Origin: an uncultured Prevotellaceae bacterium
GTDB taxonomy: Bacteria > Bacteroidota > Bacteroidia > Bacteroidales > Bacteroidaceae
Assembly: GCA_947169115.1 (NCBI GenBank)
Contig: CAMVOK010000003.1
Span: 91,688-155,687 of the forward strand
DNA length: 64,000 nt
Reading direction: 5' to 3'
This document shows positions 1 through 10,563 of this stretch, one piece after another. Below the pieces are notes generated by a model. It ran no database searches, was not told the origin of the DNA, and worked only from the letters and a program-made list of their open reading frames with translations. A program made the translations under genes and the position numbers. The number at the start of each line of letters is the position of its first letter. The first letter of the stretch is position 1.

Positions 1-12
1 ATAAACATCCCA

Positions 13-1837
<1,825 letters not shown>

Positions 1838-2003
1838 TGCCAAGTTGTAATATATTGAGAGTAAATGGAATTTATCTGTATTTCTGCGATTCCGTTAGAA
1901 AGAGGCTTTTAAAATACAAATAATAAGTTATTCGTCAATATAATCACTTGATATATAGAAAACGCGAAAGTAAGTCATTTATTGCATTGCTTATACTTCG
2001 CGT
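1838..2003 (-). promoter_or_regulatory. CRISPR leader
   Basis: This AT-rich stretch lies between the last intact repeat and the stop codon of cas2, on the side expected for the leader from repeat orientation and from the decayed repeat at the other end. On the minus strand a TACTTTCG box (1965-1972) fits the Bacteroidetes -7 motif with one change, and would start a transcript about 120 bases before the first repeat. The leader assignment is well supported by position; the promoter is a motif-level guess. Confidence 0.75.
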
Positions 2004-2005
2004 TT
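1961..2005 (-). terminator. Hairpin at the end of cas2, start of the leader
   Basis: AACGCGAAAGTAAG at 1961-1974 pairs with CTTATACTTCGCGTT at 1991-2005, with one bulged base. On the minus strand this sits immediately after the cas2 stop codon. It could end or attenuate the cas transcript before the array, or be a structural leader element used in spacer acquisition. No clear U-tract follows, so the terminator label is tentative. Confidence 0.4.
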
Positions 2006-2294
2006 ATATTATCAATGCTTCTGTTGGGTCATACGATGTTTCTCTGCCTATTTTCTCAATCTTCCGTTGCCAGCTACTACCAAGGAAATAAAAACGAATA
2101 CTATCTGTTGTGTCATTGATAATGGATGTCAAGTTGGCCTTTAGTCCAACGAGTTGAGCTTCTGTAAGCAAACATTCAAAAACGGAGTTCTGGACACGCT
2201 GCCCATAGTTGAGACATTCTTTGGCGACTTTGCGTAGTCGCTTCTCTCCTGCTTTTGTGGTAGTATCTACATCGTAGGTAATAAGTATTAACAT
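2004..2294 (-). CDS. cas2: CRISPR-associated endoribonuclease Cas2
   Basis: Cas2 is the structural partner of Cas1 in the complex that captures and integrates new spacers. The 96-residue protein starts MLILITYDVDT, the ferredoxin-like first strand with the conserved Asp at residue 8 or 10, and continues with RLRKVAKECLNYGQRVQNSVFEC, a usual Cas2 helix and second strand. Length is normal for the family. It is the last gene of the operon, 6 bases after cas1 and directly before the leader, the usual I-C position. Confidence 0.97.
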   Translation of the reverse strand: MLILITYDVDTTTKAGEKRLRKVAKECLNYGQRVQNSVFECLLTEAQLVGLKANLTSIINDTTDSIRFYFLGSSWQRKIEKIGRETSYDPTEALII

Positions 2295-2300
2295 ATAGCT

Positions 2301-3323
2301 TTATCTCATCAGAAATACAGGATAGTCGTCTAAATCATCGCGAAGGAAACGAGCAAGGAGCATGGCTTGAGCGTAGGGTAGTAACCCAATTGGTATTTTC
2401 TCTTTTAGATAAGGGTGTTCTATCATCTCCTTCTTGCGTTTCTGCCAGGTTGTTAACAATGTTTTTCGACATTCATCAGTCATTACAAAACTCTCATCAC
2501 TTTGACGTATAAAGTCCCTCTTTGTCAATTGTTTGCGATTAATCATTGAGAGAACAAGGCGGTCACCCATATAAGCCCGTAGTTCCTCCATCATATCCAA
2601 TGCCAACGATGTGCGTCCAGGTCTCAATGTGTGCATAAATCCCACGTATGGATCTAATCCTACAGACTCCAACGCCGCAGCCATATCATTGGCGATGAGG
2701 GTATAGACAAATGATAACATGGCATTAATTTCATCCTTGGGCGGACGGCGATTGCGACCATTAAATTGGAAATCCTCTTTCTGATGAAGAATTAGATGGT
2801 TAAACACATCAAAGTAGGTATTTGCAGCACGTCCTTCCTCGCCTCGCAGCATGCTCATGTTCTCAGCCTGCAGGATACATTTCTTGCGCCATTCCAATTG
2901 CTTGATGACATATTCCACTTCCTCATTAGCCCCATTGTCGCGGATGTAGCGTTGGAGGATATTGCGTGTGTTGAACACCTTTCCTGTAATGAAGAGTTTG
3001 GCCAAATGAAGTGCTACGTTCTCATCCTCTGTTAACGAATATTGTTTTTTACGTAGCAATACGTTCCCCCGAGTGGCACCTTGAACCCGGCAGATAAAAC
3101 GTCCCTGTGGCGACATGAAAGAAAGAGACACATTGTTGTCCATACAGAGTTTCATCAGTCCAGGGCTGGCCCCCATGTAGCCAAACGTCACAATGCTCTC
3201 CACATTCATAATAGGTATGCGGAATAGTTCTTCCTTGTCCACGGAGACAACCACATTCAGTCCGTCTTTGGAGAGATAGGCTTCTGGCGTTGTGACATAT
3301 AAAGTATTAAGTAGTTTCCTCAT
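2301..3323 (-). CDS. cas1: CRISPR-associated integrase Cas1 (type I-C)
   Basis: Cas1 is the metal-dependent integrase that inserts spacers at the leader-proximal repeat. The 340-residue protein has an N-terminal beta domain (MRKLLNTLYVTTPEAYLSKDG) and a helical C-terminal domain. The expected active-site residues are present: Glu near 163 in GEEGRAA, His near 231 in GFMHTLRPGR, and Glu near 246 in ALDMMEE. Its start overlaps the end of cas4 by 17 bases, which suggests coupled translation of the Cas4-Cas1 pair. Start ATG at 3323. Confidence 0.97.
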   Translation of the reverse strand: MRKLLNTLYVTTPEAYLSKDGLNVVVSVDKEELFRIPIMNVESIVTFGYMGASPGLMKLCMDNNVSLSFMSPQGRFICRVQGATRGNVLLRKKQYSLTEDENVALHLAKLFITGKVFNTRNILQRYIRDNGANEEVEYVIKQLEWRKKCILQAENMSMLRGEEGRAANTYFDVFNHLILHQKEDFQFNGRNRRPPKDEINAMLSFVYTLIANDMAAALESVGLDPYVGFMHTLRPGRTSLALDMMEELRAYMGDRLVLSMINRKQLTKRDFIRQSDESFVMTDECRKTLLTTWQKRKKEMIEHPYLKEKIPIGLLPYAQAMLLARFLRDDLDDYPVFLMR

Positions 3324-3981
3324 CCAATGTCTTCTTTAGGTAATATGCGACTGATGTCTTCTTTGTCAGTTCAGGGGCACAGATGTTTATGAGCGAACAA
3401 CTTCGGCAGCCTCTTTTTTCCTCAGCCTTGGGTGTAAATCCACTCTCAAACGTCTTGTGCATGGCTTCGCTCAACTCGTATGTAAGCTGGCGGAGATGTT
3501 CGTCTATCGTCACCGCCTCCCTATGACGTGTCTCGTGGTAAAATAGTGCTGCTTCGGGAATGTGGATGCCATACATCTCTTCCAAGCAGATGACTTGTGC
3601 AGCCAATTGTACTTCGTCCCGTTCATCAGGTTTATGATGGCCGCGTTTATATTCAATAGGGTAGGGCTTCCAAAATCCAGGATAGCGAGGATGTGTGATA
3701 GCATCTACAGGACTTTCTGACGGCAACAACTCTATGGCATCGGTAATCCCGTATAGACCCAATGAATGCGAGGCAATATGTACCGAGCGTAGGGTAATGA
3801 TGTCACCGTTTTTTTGTCTGTAGGCGGGATTATCTACATTCTGATGCAGCAGTTGTCCCTCAGCTGTCAAGCGGTTCTCTTCCCATTGTTGTTCGATGTG
3901 TATCAACGCCCATTGTCTGGGACAGAACATATAGTGCTGAATCCCCGACAACATAAGCATTTGGTCGTCATCGTAGTGCAT
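3307..3981 (-). CDS. cas4: CRISPR-associated exonuclease Cas4
   Basis: Cas4 trims prespacers and helps select those with the right PAM before Cas1-Cas2 integrates them. The 224-residue protein has four cluster cysteines, Cys20 in YMFCPRQW and Cys192, 195 and 201 in CRSCSLINIC. It also has RecB-nuclease residues: Asp in YGITDAIEL, Glu and Lys in PIEYKRG, and Gln and Tyr in QVICLEEMYG. It is complete in length and motif. It begins 3 bases after the rhuM stop, so the intruding gene is embedded without disturbing the operon. Confidence 0.96.
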   Translation of the reverse strand: MHYDDDQMLMLSGIQHYMFCPRQWALIHIEQQWEENRLTAEGQLLHQNVDNPAYRQKNGDIITLRSVHIASHSLGLYGITDAIELLPSESPVDAITHPRYPGFWKPYPIEYKRGHHKPDERDEVQLAAQVICLEEMYGIHIPEAALFYHETRHREAVTIDEHLRQLTYELSEAMHKTFESGFTPKAEEKRGCRSCSLINICAPELTKKTSVAYYLKKTLDEETT

Positions 3982-3984
3982 AGC

Positions 3985-5022
3985 CTATTCTGTTTTGTCA
4001 GCATTATTCTCTCCTTCAAACGGCAAAGCGTCCAAGTATCTGTCGAAGTCGCTCTGAAACAGGCGGTCCTGCACGATGCGATATTTCTCAAACTCCGTCT
4101 CGGCATGTAGCACAGCCTCCTCATGACTTACGCTACCAGCATTGTCAAGCAAAGGACGTTCGTCGCTGCTCAGATAAGCATCGATGCGTTTGGCCCAGTC
4201 CTCCATTGTCATCGGGATGTGCCGTTTGGCACGACTCTCGGCAAATTCCAGTACAGCCGTCACGATACGTCCCATATCCTCCAGCTCCATCTGCTTCAGG
4301 TAGTTCTTGGCAATCGTGACGTCGGTTTTCACAATTTTCCCGTCAGGCGAATTCTCCCATGTGGTAAGTCCCATGTGTTCCTTGTCGGCATTTGCCCTTT
4401 CCATAATCAGTTCTGCAGCCGTACGGCCGTGTACGGCATAGTGCATCTTGTTCTGCATCATTTTGAAAAACAGCCTTGTGGTCGGAGCATCACGGTTGTA
4501 GTCCACGGATGTGGCATAAATATCCGTCAGTTTCTGATAGAATCGTCGTTCGCTAAGGCGAATCTCTCGTATCTCGGCCAGCAGATGCTCAAAGTAGTCC
4601 TCACCTAAAAATGTTCCATTCTCCATGCGTTTTCTGTCAAGCACGTAGCCACGAATGGCAAACTGACGCAGCACGCTTGTTGCCCACTGGCGGAATTGGG
4701 TGGCACGGATGCTGTTTGCACGGTAGCCTACTGCAATAATAGCATCAAGACTATAATATTGAGTACTGTAATCCTTGCCATCGGATGCAGTTCGTCGGAA
4801 TTTCCGACAAACTGCATCCTTAATGAGTTCTTTGGTATTGAACGCATTTTGCAGATGCTCTGCTATAGTTGAGCGTCCTTTGTCAAACAGTGCAGCAATG
4901 GCATCTTGTGTACACCAAATAGTTTCATCGGCATACAACACCTCTATACCTTGTTCTTTATTTTCTATCTGGAAAATCAGGAACTCCGCTGTGCTGTTTC
5001 TTATCTCATGTTTCTTGGCCAT
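3985..5022 (-). CDS. RhuM-family protein embedded in the cas operon
   Basis: This 345-residue protein belongs to the RhuM family (named after a Salmonella pathogenicity-island gene), whose biochemical role is not established. Family marks are the N-terminal segment EVLYADETIWCTQDAIAALF, a Bro-N-like DNA-binding-type fold; the block YYSLDAIIAVGYRANSIRATQFRQWAT; and a C-terminal part with FFKMMQNKMHYAVHGRTAAELI and TKTDVTIAKNYL-like sequence. It begins 6 bases after cas7 and ends 3 bases before cas4, so it is part of the operon rather than a neighbour. RhuM genes are known inside type I restriction loci of Bacteroidales, but I know of no established role in type I-C immunity. The frame is open and complete, with no sign of decay. 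Confidence 0.88.
   Translation of the reverse strand: MAKKHEIRNSTAEFLIFQIENKEQGIEVLYADETIWCTQDAIAALFDKGRSTIAEHLQNAFNTKELIKDAVCRKFRRTASDGKDYSTQYYSLDAIIAVGYRANSIRATQFRQWATSVLRQFAIRGYVLDRKRMENGTFLGEDYFEHLLAEIREIRLSERRFYQKLTDIYATSVDYNRDAPTTRLFFKMMQNKMHYAVHGRTAAELIMERANADKEHMGLTTWENSPDGKIVKTDVTIAKNYLKQMELEDMGRIVTAVLEFAESRAKRHIPMTMEDWAKRIDAYLSSDERPLLDNAGSVSHEEAVLHAETEFEKYRIVQDRLFQSDFDRYLDALPFEGENNADKTE
4783..4819. repeat. 37-base near-perfect palindrome inside rhuM
   Basis: Two 18-base arms (starting GGATGCAG and ending CTGCATCC) around one central base differ at a single position. It encodes residues 69 to 80 of the RhuM protein. A related copy lies at 12233-12268, between hicB and higB. Confidence 0.85.
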
Positions 5023-5028
5023 AAGCGA

Positions 5029-5880
5029 CTATATAAATTCTTCAACGGTCACTCCCGCAGGAAGATTTTCCTTGTCGATAGTAATTTCGTAATCTCCGAA
5101 CTGGCGAGGTGCGCCTTCACATTTCTTTTCTATCTTCACACGGTCGAAGAGCTTATTGGCGGGAGCATTTCCCAATACGGAATCATGCTTGAAGACGATG
5201 AGCTTTTGGGCACTCATAAGTCCGCGGGAGGCAGAGCGGTCAATGTCGAACATGTTCTTCAGTGCATCCCAGAAAAGCGCAAGGTCTTCTTCTGAGAATC
5301 CCGTCTGGTTCGCAAGATTGGCTGAGACGAAACCATGACAAACATAAAGGCCATAGGGAACGGTGGCTTTACGCCCCATCGTGCGATTGTCGCCTCCTTG
5401 CTTCTTCGATTCTTCATCAGTAGTCACAGCCATACGCGTAATGGAGTGTTCCATTGCAGCGACTGGGTCAACGGAACGCGCAAAGGTCAGTTGAATGGGG
5501 CCTCTTACTTGACCTGCATTCTTGCCAGTTGTCATGAGGGCACCAAATGTGCGAATGTCGTAATACTTCTTGCACATGATGTCTCTTGCGGCAGTAGTTT
5601 TGTCAGCAGCATTCTTCACGCTATCTTCTTCGTGAGCGGCATCGATGGATTTGTTCAGCACAGCTCTCTCCTTGATGAAGATATCATAACCTTCAGTGCA
5701 TTCCTTTGCTACTTGCACATAGTTGCGAACCTTGCGCTTGAGGCAAACATCGGTCACAAGTCCCATTCCAGTCTCTGCATCCACACGAGGCAGATTGCCT
5801 GCATCGGGGTCGCCATTGGGGTTCCCATCTTGTACATCAAAGATGTAAACGAAATCGATTCTGTTTTTTAGTTCTGACAT
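5029..5880 (-). CDS. cas7: Cascade backbone Cas7 (Csd2, type I-C)
   Basis: Cas7 forms the helical filament that holds the crRNA spacer and pairs it with target DNA. The 283-residue protein opens with [27 protein letters not shown], of which [16 protein letters not shown] is the signature of the Csd2/Csh2 group. [15 protein letters not shown] and the [22 protein letters not shown] block follow. Length is typical. It lies 21 bases after cas8c. The next gene in the operon is rhuM rather than the usual cas4. Confidence 0.97.
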   Translation of the reverse strand: MSELKNRIDFVYIFDVQDGNPNGDPDAGNLPRVDAETGMGLVTDVCLKRKVRNYVQVAKECTEGYDIFIKERAVLNKSIDAAHEEDSVKNAADKTTAARDIMCKKYYDIRTFGALMTTGKNAGQVRGPIQLTFARSVDPVAAMEHSITRMAVTTDEESKKQGGDNRTMGRKATVPYGLYVCHGFVSANLANQTGFSEEDLALFWDALKNMFDIDRSASRGLMSAQKLIVFKHDSVLGNAPANKLFDRVKIEKKCEGAPRQFGDYEITIDKENLPAGVTVEEFI

Positions 5881-5901
5881 AGTTGTAATCTTTTATAGTT
5901 A

Positions 5902-7617
5902 TTATTCATTATTGTCTTCGTTCTTTGTATAGAAATCTTGGCGTTGGTGGTAGTAGCCAATGAAGAAACGGCCTTGGTCTTGAAGGTCGAGTTGTGACTT
6001 GAAGCCTTCGGCATCAATCTTGCTGATAATCTCCTGCTTCAACTTCTCGAAATAAATCTTTCTGCCTTCACTTTTCAGATTGTCAAAATGATGGCTGGAA
6101 AGATTGAGAATGGTGGAGAAAACGGCAGCAGGAGTGGAACTTGCCGAATTCATGTAGCGCTCACGAATGGAGTGCATGTTGTTTGCTTCCTCTTGAATCT
6201 TGTCAAGCACGGCAAACAGACGGCCACAAAGGTAGCCCTGATTGGTGTTTTCTTTGTCTAACATAATTTTTATTTTTTGATTATTACTGATTCTGTTCAG
6301 GTATGCTTTGATGATGGCAGCGCGAGTGATATGTACTGCACCCTTGTCCTTGTCGCTTGATTCCGCACGAATGCGGCGGATACACGAAGCAAAGAGCGTT
6401 TGCGGATAAGGAATACCTTGGAAGATACTCTTCACCAAAGCATCGGGGAGATTGGGAGTTGCGTCTGCAACCTTCCCCCCAAGCGTAACTGTGCTGAGCA
6501 TGTTACGCAGACTCATATAGGGCTTCTTCTCTAGTCGAGTGTCCGCAACTTCCATATCGTCGAAGTGCTTGCAAATTGTGCCTGCAAATTCTTTCAAAGG
6601 AATCTCTGCCCAATAAACTACGGCAATTCGTGCGGAATTGAGGGAAAGTCCTAGAATATAGAATTTGTCTTCCGAGGTGGTTTTGATTTCTCCCGAATAG
6701 ATAGCATTAAAGACTTTGCGCACTTGTTCTATGTTCCTATTGGGATCATCTTCTTTTTCGCTAAAGCCAAACAAGTTAAAGATGCTTTCTTCGGTCTTAA
6801 TACCTGCTTCATCGTTCTTGGAAGCCCAGAAGACGAAGGTGCGGGAACCGACTGCGAATTTGTTGCGCGAATCAGGTTCTAAAAGATGATTAAGCGCCGT
6901 TGTATAGGCAAACTCCGCATCCTCGCTGACTGGAGCATTGAAGCCTTTTGATTTGCCATACGAATCGTAGCCCTTATCTTCTTGAAACGAAACAAGCGCT
7001 GCAAAGGAGTTGCCTTGCAGGGGTGTCCTTGTGTGAATCCTTGCAGTTTTGCCATTTCGACCTGTAATCAGGCAGATTTGCCCCTTCTTGTCCGTCTCCT
7101 CACCATCGAGCAAATTGAGGAGTTCTTGCTTTTCCGCAACAATTTTAGTGTCGCCTTCCAACAAGAACGAGAAGGCCGAGTATTTTTTGCTTTGTGTTTT
7201 ATCTATCTCAGGCCACAGTGGGTCACTCTGCATCTGGGCAAGAATGTCGGATTGCTCTTGCTGGTAGAACTTGTATACTGCGGCGAGGTCTGCATTGTCT
7301 GGCTTTGCCTCATAGATTTCTTTTACCTTGTCTTTGAAGGTCTGATATTGGGGCATTACATCCCCCTTTTCAGAATAGCCGAAAACATAGCCGCTGTTGT
7401 CATAGAGATAGTTGGCTGCCAGCCCACTGGTGCGCCCTATGTGTTTCTTCACTAGAAACTTCTGGGCGTGTTGGTTGTCTATTCGGCGGTCTTCGAAACG
7501 GAGGAAATGGCCATCCTTGTCAATAACAATGGGAAAACCTATTTCCTTTAGTTCCAATCCTTTCTGCGGAAGGTCGCCGCAGCGATGGTAATAGTCATAA
7601 AGAGCCTTCAGTATCAT
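5902..7617 (-). CDS. cas8c: Cascade large subunit Cas8c (Csd1)
   Basis: Cas8c recognises the PAM on target DNA and, through an internal translation product in some I-C systems, also supplies the small subunit Cas11. The 571-residue protein starts MILKALYDYYHRCGDLPQKG, a characteristic Csd1 N-terminus, and contains YDSYGKSKGFNAPVSEDAEF and FWASKNDEAG blocks of the family. The start codon overlaps the cas5 stop by 4 bases (ATGA). No separate cas11 gene is present, which fits the internal-start arrangement known for I-C. Confidence 0.96.
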   Translation of the reverse strand: MILKALYDYYHRCGDLPQKGLELKEIGFPIVIDKDGHFLRFEDRRIDNQHAQKFLVKKHIGRTSGLAANYLYDNSGYVFGYSEKGDVMPQYQTFKDKVKEIYEAKPDNADLAAVYKFYQQEQSDILAQMQSDPLWPEIDKTQSKKYSAFSFLLEGDTKIVAEKQELLNLLDGEETDKKGQICLITGRNGKTARIHTRTPLQGNSFAALVSFQEDKGYDSYGKSKGFNAPVSEDAEFAYTTALNHLLEPDSRNKFAVGSRTFVFWASKNDEAGIKTEESIFNLFGFSEKEDDPNRNIEQVRKVFNAIYSGEIKTTSEDKFYILGLSLNSARIAVVYWAEIPLKEFAGTICKHFDDMEVADTRLEKKPYMSLRNMLSTVTLGGKVADATPNLPDALVKSIFQGIPYPQTLFASCIRRIRAESSDKDKGAVHITRAAIIKAYLNRISNNQKIKIMLDKENTNQGYLCGRLFAVLDKIQEEANNMHSIRERYMNSASSTPAAVFSTILNLSSHHFDNLKSEGRKIYFEKLKQEIISKIDAEGFKSQLDLQDQGRFFIGYYHQRQDFYTKNEDNNE

Positions 7618-8318
7618 CGTAGTATCTCCTCACTGTCTTTAGGTGGAACAATAATAACGCCGTTCTCCATCTTTGCCCGATAGAACATTGCGGGAGGATT
7701 GTTGATGTCCTTCTCGAAATCCATGTCGTAGAGCATGATGCCGAGGTCACGGCTGTCGTTGATGGGCGCATCAAGGATGTCAGTGTCAGGGTTGATTAAC
7801 TTGAATAAGGCAGAACACTCGCGAGTTCCCAAGTAGGGCTGTGTGAAGCACTGCCCCTTACTGGCACGGCGCTCGAACATTGCGTTGTACTTGCCGTGAT
7901 TCTCGTCTTTTCGCAGCAGTTCTGCCTCTTCCGTATCAATTGTAGGATTCGCAGTTTCCGCTCTCTTCCATTGAGGAATGAATACCAACTTGGCATACAA
8001 GCGATACCTAACATCACGCAACATTAGCGTGTTTTTTGGTTGGCGATTCTTAACATCGTCAACGAAAATAGTTTTCTTGCCTGCCACAGCCCCCACCTCA
8101 TTTCTTTTAATAGAAGTCCATTTGATGGGGTTCAGCACTTCAATCTTCGTCACTTGCCAACGAATGGCAGGTTTCCAGAAGATGGCCTCGAAGATGGCGC
8201 GAGCGGCAGATGGGGTAATAACATCATAGCTTACGCGTTCCACCTTTAGTTCGGGACGAGTAAAGCAGGCTATTGGCCCCCAAACTTCCAAACAAAATTC
8301 TTTATCTGTATATTCCAT
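7614..8318 (-). CDS. cas5c: crRNA-processing Cas5c (Cas5d)
   Basis: In type I-C, which lacks Cas6, Cas5 cuts the pre-crRNA in each repeat and stays bound to the 5' handle. The 234-residue protein begins with FCLEVWGPIACFTRPELKVE, the RAMP first strand, followed by SYDVITPSAARAIFEAIFW and KRNEVGAV, all typical of Cas5d. It is 3 bases downstream of cas3 and overlaps cas8c by 4 bases. Confidence 0.96.
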   Translation of the reverse strand: MEYTDKEFCLEVWGPIACFTRPELKVERVSYDVITPSAARAIFEAIFWKPAIRWQVTKIEVLNPIKWTSIKRNEVGAVAGKKTIFVDDVKNRQPKNTLMLRDVRYRLYAKLVFIPQWKRAETANPTIDTEEAELLRKDENHGKYNAMFERRASKGQCFTQPYLGTRECSALFKLINPDTDILDAPINDSRDLGIMLYDMDFEKDINNPPAMFYRAKMENGVIIVPPKDSEEILR

Positions 8319-8321
8319 AGT

Positions 8322-10496
8322 TTATATAATGTATGTTTCTTCTAACCATTGATTATCAATGGTCAATCCCGTGTCTGATTTATAGAAACATGGATTGGTG
8401 ATAATATAAATGTTCTCGAAGGGTTCCTCTATCGCTCCAATGCCTTGCAGTTTCTGGAAATCTCGTTCGCGTATGTTGACAGTATATTGTGCCAACTTCT
8501 TCATCAGGGAATAGGTTGGCCCTTGTGAGGCAAGTTGCTGACAAAGGTCGGCGCTCTCACCCCAATTTACAATGACTGATGTCGTTTGGTCATCAATCAA
8601 ATGAAATTTGTTTGCCGCTTCCTCAAACTCGCACTCTGGTTTGTAAAGCAGTTCCTTGATTTTTTTATTGTCGAAATTATCGATGCGCGAATGCAGTTGT
8701 CTAAAGTAGCAAGTCATTGCTTCAGGAGAGAACCAGTCATGCTGCTGTCCCATGTTCAAACGCGCATTGTTGGTTTGAGTGATGAAGCCTGGAGGTAAGG
8801 GATGTTCTTTGCCCAAACTAAATACATAAGTATTGCAGAGTTTCTGCTTCCCTTCGCGATTGCAGCGACCAGCGGCTTGCAATATGGAATCGAGACCTGC
8901 CTCCTGACGATAGACGACGGGGAAATCTATATCGACGCCAGCCTCTATCAATTGAGTGGCAATGACTCGAATAGGCAAGTCCACCTGAGTCTTTAGTGTT
9001 TCTTTAATGTGCTCTATGGTGGCAGAAACATGAATGGGGCACATCATACGGGAAAGATGCAGACAAATGCCCTCTTTGGGCAGTCGGTCGTAGATCTCCT
9101 TCGCATCGCTGCGAGTGTTTACAATGCACAGCACCTTTTGATGTTTGCTCACTTCTTCTGCTATCTCGTCGTAACTGCGCGCACCCTTTATAAATTGCAA
9201 TTCCACTCGACGCAGTTTCTCATGTAACTGCGCCTCTTCGGGAATGATTTCGCGAACTGAAGGTAGTGCTTCGAAACTTGCCATTGGGTTTGCTCCCTCA
9301 ATCTTCCCGTTTAGAATGGGTTGGCTGGCAGTGGTGAAGAGAACTGATGTCCCAAAAACGCGCTGAAGTGTATCAAGGCTATTGACAATAGGTTGATAAA
9401 AGTCCAAAGGCAAGGTCTGAACCTCGTCAAGAATGAGAACACTCCTTACAATATTGTGTAACTTTCGGCAGTCGGAACGCTTGTTGCTGAAGAGCGACTC
9501 AAAGAGTTGAACATTGGTCGTAACGATGATAGGATAATCCCAGTTCTCGGTAGCGAGATGCAAACGCTCGCGGAGTTTCCAGTCTTTTATATCTTCGGGG
9601 TTGACATTGGAATGGTGTTCTAGCACATTATCCTCGCCGAAGATGCGTTTAAGTGTTGCAGCCGTTTGTACAATGATGCTGGTGTAAGGAATAGCGATGA
9701 TGATACGTTGTAGATTGTTCTTAACGGCATGATGCAAAGCCCAGAGCACTGAAGATAAAGTCTTTCCACCTCCAGTTGGAACTGTTAGACTATAGAACCC
9801 AACTTCGCTTTGACTCTCTTTGACGCATTGCTCTTGCACATAGTTGCGAATGTGGTTAACCTCGGTGTCAGGTGCTTTCGTCTTTAATTCGTGCAGATGC
9901 TTTTCCATCATCTTCAAAAGCTCTGACATGGAGGTTTTGCAACCACGAAATCGAACTTGCGAGGGATTCATGAATGCTTCCGTGTCCAAACTATCAGCAT
10001 CAACAAGGCAAGAGAAAAGCATCCGAACAAGATGGTGCAAGTCAAATGGTTTCAAGGCTGGCAACTTGGGGAAACTATAAGGGATGACATCATTGACAGT
10101 CACATCCTTGGGTATTTCCCGTTTCGTTTCCTCAACGTAGTCGCAATAATCATAGAGACCACGATGATGACCTGCGATAGGTTGCGCTATCAAGGGGGCA
10201 ATTTGAGGATATTGCCTTTGGGCAATAATGGCCCCGACATATGCATGATGGGGGCCATTCAATTCGTGCGCATACTCCTCATTATAACCCGTAATTCCCT
10301 GTAAATACTTTTGCCACTCAACTTGCTCTTTGCCCTTATCGTGTAGCATTCCCATGATGTTTCCTATATCGCCAAAACCAAAAGCGGATGCGAAAACAGA
10401 TGCTCGGCGAGCAACACCTTGATTATGCTCGTCCGTTGTCTGGCATCTCCATTCTGTGTGCAGATTGTCTGGTTTTGCAATATGTGAGTATAGCAT
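8322..10496 (-). CDS. cas3: Nuclease-helicase Cas3
   Basis: Cas3 is recruited by Cascade and degrades target DNA. An N-terminal HD nuclease domain shows the HD pair in MLHDKGK (about residue 52) and further metal-site histidines in GPHHAYVG and AGHHRG. The SF2 helicase has Walker A PTGGGKT near residue 240, the DEVQ motif in LILDEVQTL, and QAAGRCNREG as motif VI. I take the ATG at 10496 (724 residues); three codons further upstream is an in-frame TTG. The start lies about 25 bases downstream of a TAACTTTG promoter box. It is the first gene of the operon. Confidence 0.96.
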   Translation of the reverse strand: MLYSHIAKPDNLHTEWRCQTTDEHNQGVARRASVFASAFGFGDIGNIMGMLHDKGKEQVEWQKYLQGITGYNEEYAHELNGPHHAYVGAIIAQRQYPQIAPLIAQPIAGHHRGLYDYCDYVEETKREIPKDVTVNDVIPYSFPKLPALKPFDLHHLVRMLFSCLVDADSLDTEAFMNPSQVRFRGCKTSMSELLKMMEKHLHELKTKAPDTEVNHIRNYVQEQCVKESQSEVGFYSLTVPTGGGKTLSSVLWALHHAVKNNLQRIIIAIPYTSIIVQTAATLKRIFGEDNVLEHHSNVNPEDIKDWKLRERLHLATENWDYPIIVTTNVQLFESLFSNKRSDCRKLHNIVRSVLILDEVQTLPLDFYQPIVNSLDTLQRVFGTSVLFTTASQPILNGKIEGANPMASFEALPSVREIIPEEAQLHEKLRRVELQFIKGARSYDEIAEEVSKHQKVLCIVNTRSDAKEIYDRLPKEGICLHLSRMMCPIHVSATIEHIKETLKTQVDLPIRVIATQLIEAGVDIDFPVVYRQEAGLDSILQAAGRCNREGKQKLCNTYVFSLGKEHPLPPGFITQTNNARLNMGQQHDWFSPEAMTCYFRQLHSRIDNFDNKKIKELLYKPECEFEEAANKFHLIDDQTTSVIVNWGESADLCQQLASQGPTYSLMKKLAQYTVNIRERDFQKLQGIGAIEEPFENIYIITNPCFYKSDTGLTIDNQWLEETYII

Positions 10497-10524
10497 ATAA
10501 CTCAATTTTATAGTTTTATGACAA

Positions 10525-10532
10525 CAAAGTTA
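10525..10532 (-). promoter_or_regulatory. -7 box of the cas operon
   Basis: TAACTTTG on the minus strand matches the Bacteroidetes TAnnTTTG box and lies 29 bases upstream of the cas3 ATG, in the 67-base gap after the WYL gene. The cas operon therefore probably has its own promoter besides any read-through from the regulator gene. A -33 partner is not obvious. Confidence 0.6.
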
Positions 10533-10563
10533 GCAATACCTTGTTGCGAATTGTGTTACAAGC

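Noticed and set aside
4783..4819. The rhuM palindrome as an inserted mobile repeat
   Set aside because: The residues it encodes fit the RhuM family pattern at that position, so the protein has no extra segment there; I keep it as a palindrome of unknown origin.
3985..5022. The rhuM gene as a Cas11 or other known Cascade subunit
   Set aside because: Size and motifs are those of RhuM proteins, and I-C systems normally make Cas11 from within cas8c.
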